DNA from: Eubacterium sp.
GTDB taxonomy: Bacteria > Bacillota > Clostridia > Oscillospirales > Acutalibacteraceae
Direction: 5' to 3'
Assembly (NCBI GenBank): GCA_029059925.1
Contig: JAIDVA010000032.1
Location: 1-7,672, forward strand
Length of the DNA: 7,672 nt
In this document: one piece after another, positions 5,097 to 7,672 of the stretch
Position numbering within the stretch: position 1 is the stretch's first letter
How the letters are laid out: each line of letters begins with the position of its first letter
Made by a program: the position numbers and the translations under genes
The notes under the pieces: generated by a model
The model's input: the letters and a program-made list of their open reading frames with translations, nothing else
What the model was told of the DNA's origin: nothing
The model's database searches: none

Positions 5097-7637
5097 ATGA
5101 AAAAAAGACTCGTTGCTATGATAACTGTGTTTGCACTTGTTGTTACAGCACTGTTTTGCTTTAATGTTTCTATTGCATTTGGTGCAAACAGCGGTACCTG
5201 CGGTGCAACTGGTGCGGATGTAAGGTGGTCTTATGATGACAAAACCACAACGCTTACAATTACAGGTACGGGTGCAATGAAAAACTATGTTGCGGCTTCA
5301 CTTATTCCATGGAGAGGATTTAAGACAGAGTGCACAAAGGTTGTAATCGGTGAGGGTGTAACTGAAATCAGCAGAGTTGCATTTTATGAGTTTGCTGTTA
5401 TGACTTCAATTGATTTACCATCTACACTCACTAAAATCAATGGCGGTATTTTGGATCTTGAAAGATCAGGCGGCTATGGTGCATTTAATGGCTGTACAGC
5501 TCTTGAAAGCATTATATTGCCTGAGGGCTTGGTAGAAATTGATGGTGCTGCATTTAATGGCTGTACAGCACTTAAAAGTATTACGATTCCTGATTCCGTA
5601 ACAAATTTGGGAGAATATGCTTTCAGAAATTGCTCAAATCTCACTACTGTTAAATATGGAACAGGTCTTACAGCCACCGGTTTAAGTGCTTTCTTTAATG
5701 CCGGAATTAAGAATATAATTTTATCTCCTACTATTACTGAGATTTCAGGTTATTCATTCTTTGGCTGTCCTATTGTTGAATTTGAAATTCCTGAGCGTAT
5801 TACTCGTGTCGGCATCAGAGCCTTCGCAAACTGTCCTTTCCTTACAAAGGTTACAGTACATAATAAGGATATGGCTTATGAAGGCTTAACAATTGCCGAG
5901 GAAAATCCATTCTATAACGGTACGGATTCTAAAAGAATTCTGACTTTCTATGGTCATAAGGGTTCAACTACTGAAGATTTTGTTGTTACACATCCAAACA
6001 GTAATTACCTGTTTGTATCAATTGATGCTTGTGATCATACTTCAACTCACGAGGTTATAGACCCTGCTCCTACTTGTACAGAGACAGGCTTATCGTCAAT
6101 AATCTGCGACAGCTGTAACCAGACTTTGAAAACGAATACAATTGCTGCAACAGGTCACAAGTGGTTTATTTCGGAGCAGCATGATGAGACAGAGGCAAAC
6201 GGACATATTTTCAACCATTACGAGTGTAAGAACGGATGCGGCGAGACAAAGGAAGAGGTTGAGCACGTAGAATATGTTGAAGGCTTTTATACATATGTAA
6301 ACAACGCAAAATGTGATGGTAAGCTCAAGATTGGCTATGAAACCTATACTTGTACAATGGAGGGCTGTACAGAGCGCCCTAAAGTAAATGTTGTACCTGT
6401 AAAGCATACAGTTGCTGAGTTTAAAGTCACCCAGGAACCAACATGTGCAGAAAAAGGAATACAGGAGGGTGTATGCTCTGTATGTAATAATACTGTTACA
6501 GAAGATATTGCTGCACTCGGACATCAGTATGAGCAGATTGATGAGCTTGATAATACCCTTGAGGATGGTCATACTTATCAGAGCTTCAAATGCACAGTTT
6601 GCGGCGACGAAACCTTAAATGTTACGCATGTTGAGTGGATAGACGGCTATTATAATTCAAGTGAGTATAGTATTCCAACCTGTACGATTGCAGGCAGACG
6701 TCTTGATACCTGTACTGTTGAAGGATGTTCACAGACAAGGCTGGTAAGACTTGAGCCTGCTGAACACGAGCTTGAGGAAATTGGCACAAGACAGGAACCA
6801 ACCTGCACATCAAGAGGTACAATTTTCTATGGCTGTAAAAATTGTAATTATACAACTCAGGAAAGTGTTCCTGCATTAGGACATGATAATGAGCTTAAAG
6901 AGCATGTTGACCCAACCTGTACAACAGCAGGTTATGATAGATTGGTCTGCAAGGTTTGCGGATATGCTACAACAGAATCAATCAGTGCTTTAGGTCATAT
7001 TCCTGACGAAACAGTGTATGATATTCTGAAAGAGCAGAATTGTGAAGAGGACGGCTTGGCTATATCAGTATGCAAGAGGGAGTTTGGCGAAGGAAATGTA
7101 TGTGGCGAAGAGTTCCAGATTGTACTTGAAAAGTTCGGTCACAGCTATGTTGATGTTGAATCTCCTTCTGATTATCCGGGTCATACCTCAATAACTCCTA
7201 TTTGTGAACGCTGTAATTACAGAGATATATCAAAGCCTCCTCGTCATGATGAATGGATAGAGGGCCATTATAAAACTACAGTTATTACTCAGAACTGTGC
7301 AAATATTCCTATGTTAACAACTGATACCTGTGATGACTGCGGAACAACAAGAACGAATACATACAGCGATGTTCCGTCACATTATTATGAATTTACAGGA
7401 CTTAATGATAATGGCAGACTCAGTTATACCTGTTCAGTTTGTAAGAATGTTTATACAACAAGTGTGACAGCAACTTATGCACTCTGGAATATAAGATATG
7501 TAAATACAGCTCCGGCAGATACCTCACTCGGATATCTTTTTGAGCTGAATAATGATGGCGTTATCAATGCTAAGGATTATGCGATACTTTCAAAGTTTTA
7601 TCAAGGCAGAGTAGCATTTGAAAAATTGAATAAATAA
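5097..7637 (+). CDS. Secreted BspA-like LRR protein with CxxC repeat array and dockerin-like end
   Basis: This 846-residue protein is exported. Residues 1-30 form a classical signal peptide (MKKR, a hydrophobic core, then AFGA before Asn31). Residues 31-300 are a BspA-like domain: a start module (SGTCGATG, LTITGTGAM) followed by LRR_5 units of about 23 residues (AFNGCTALESI and relatives), a fold used by surface adhesins. Residues 312-782 contain 33 cysteines, mostly in CxxC pairs, arranged as two alternating repeat kinds. The C-terminus (816-827, ELNNDGVINAKD, then YAILSKF) matches one dockerin type I/EF-hand calcium loop, with Glu instead of Asp at position 1. A full dockerin has two such loops; only one is visible. 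No LPXTG motif or SLH domain is seen, so attachment, if any, would be through the dockerin-like end or the repeats. It has its own promoter and is likely monocistronic. The likely role is adhesion or cell-surface scaffolding; the ligand is unknown. Confidence 0.9.
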   Translation: MKKRLVAMITVFALVVTALFCFNVSIAFGANSGTCGATGADVRWSYDDKTTTLTITGTGAMKNYVAASLIPWRGFKTECTKVVIGEGVTEISRVAFYEFAVMTSIDLPSTLTKINGGILDLERSGGYGAFNGCTALESIILPEGLVEIDGAAFNGCTALKSITIPDSVTNLGEYAFRNCSNLTTVKYGTGLTATGLSAFFNAGIKNIILSPTITEISGYSFFGCPIVEFEIPERITRVGIRAFANCPFLTKVTVHNKDMAYEGLTIAEENPFYNGTDSKRILTFYGHKGSTTEDFVVTHPNSNYLFVSIDACDHTSTHEVIDPAPTCTETGLSSIICDSCNQTLKTNTIAATGHKWFISEQHDETEANGHIFNHYECKNGCGETKEEVEHVEYVEGFYTYVNNAKCDGKLKIGYETYTCTMEGCTERPKVNVVPVKHTVAEFKVTQEPTCAEKGIQEGVCSVCNNTVTEDIAALGHQYEQIDELDNTLEDGHTYQSFKCTVCGDETLNVTHVEWIDGYYNSSEYSIPTCTIAGRRLDTCTVEGCSQTRLVRLEPAEHELEEIGTRQEPTCTSRGTIFYGCKNCNYTTQESVPALGHDNELKEHVDPTCTTAGYDRLVCKVCGYATTESISALGHIPDETVYDILKEQNCEEDGLAISVCKREFGEGNVCGEEFQIVLEKFGHSYVDVESPSDYPGHTSITPICERCNYRDISKPPRHDEWIEGHYKTTVITQNCANIPMLTTDTCDDCGTTRTNTYSDVPSHYYEFTGLNDNGRLSYTCSVCKNVYTTSVTATYALWNIRYVNTAPADTSLGYLFELNNDGVINAKDYAILSKFYQGRVAFEKLNK
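5481..5569 (+). repeat. Near-identical LRR_5 units (direct repeat, 69-base step)
   Basis: The same 20-base string occurs at 5481-5500 and 5550-5569. The step of 69 bases equals one 23-residue LRR_5 unit, beginning at Ala129 and Ala152 (AFNGCTAL in both). The other LRR units nearby are much more diverged, so this pair looks like a recent unit duplication or gene-conversion product. Confidence 0.85.
6066..7445 (+). repeat. Cys-rich array of two interleaved CxxC repeat types
   Basis: Type A units of about 31 residues read PTC-x3-G-...-C-x2-C-...-GH. They lie at 6066-6158, 6432-6524, 6792-6884 and 6909-6998, with a divergent one at 7035-7142. Type B units of about 70 residues read GH-...-C-x2/3-C-...-H-x-E-(Y/W)-(V/I)-(E/D)-G-(F/Y/H)-Y-...-C-...-TC-x2/4-C-...-H. 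They lie at 6198-6407, 6564-6767 and 7176-7382. A final half unit (SYTCSVC) is at 7410-7445. The order is A-B-A-B-A-A-A'-B-half. Regularly spaced Cys and His suggest metal binding or disulfide-stapled small modules outside the cell; which of the two is not decided by the sequence. Confidence 0.85.
7542..7577 (+). other. Single dockerin/EF-hand-like calcium loop (coding)
   Basis: Residues 816-827 of the protein read ELNNDGVINAKD. Ligand positions 3 (N), 5 (D) and 12 (D), Gly at 6 and Ile at 8 all fit the dockerin F-hand loop; position 1 is Glu rather than Asp. The following YAILSKF resembles the dockerin helix. No second copy is present before the stop at 7635. Confidence 0.7.
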
Positions 7638-7647
7638 ATTAAAGGAT

Positions 7648-7672
7648 GTATTGAACCTATGAGGTTTAATAC
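7648..7672 (+). terminator. Hairpin after the surface-protein gene, probable terminator cut by window end
   Basis: Arms 7648-7658 and 7662-7672 pair over 11 bp, with one G-T wobble, around a 3-base loop (ATG). It begins 10 bases after the stop codon. The T tract that would confirm an intrinsic terminator would lie beyond the window edge. Confidence 0.6.

Noticed and set aside
6066..7445. Possible CRISPR array or non-coding repeats
   Set aside because: The periodicity is at the protein level inside one open frame. DNA copies are diverged and unit lengths are unequal.

Overview
The window is low-GC DNA with strong AGGAGG-type Shine-Dalgarno sites, intact standard-code reading frames, a BspA-type leucine-rich-repeat surface protein and a dockerin-like C-terminus. 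This suggests a Gram-positive anaerobe of the class Clostridia, probably a gut Ruminococcus/Oscillospiraceae-type organism. That placement is inferred from protein style, not from a marker gene. Every supported gene is on the + strand.

Region 1 (about 1-1884) holds two tandem members of one membrane-protein family that I cannot name. Each has an N-terminal block of hydrophobic segments followed by a hydrophilic, Asp/Asn/Gly/Tyr-rich repeat domain. The upstream copy (61-848) is split by a -1 frame change at or near a run of six T's (225-230). The downstream copy (946-1884) is intact and carries nine repeats. A strong intrinsic terminator (858-890) and a good extended -10 promoter (888-916) lie back to back between them.

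Region 2 (1920-4971) is closely packed: a GNAT-family N-acetyltransferase, a small DUF3592-like membrane protein, and a GH89 alpha-N-acetylglucosaminidase (NAGLU family) with both catalytic glutamates in place. Gaps of 35, 23 and about 8 bases, with no visible terminator, suggest that these three genes and the intact membrane paralog are co-transcribed from the 888-916 promoter. The GH89 enzyme lacks a signal peptide, so it probably acts in the cytoplasm on imported alpha-GlcNAc-capped oligosaccharides, such as fragments of mucin or heparan-type glycans.

Region 3 (4972-7672) is a separate unit. After a 125-base intergenic stretch containing a promoter comes a secreted 846-residue protein: signal peptide, BspA-like LRR_5 domain, a long Cys-rich array in which two kinds of CxxC repeat are interleaved, and a single dockerin/EF-hand-like calcium loop at the C-terminus. 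A hairpin at the window's right edge is probably its terminator, cut off by the window end.

No RNA gene, insertion sequence, CRISPR array or phage gene was found. The most noteworthy items are the frameshifted/intact paralog pair with its DxxGN repeats, and the composite Cys-repeat architecture of the large secreted protein.
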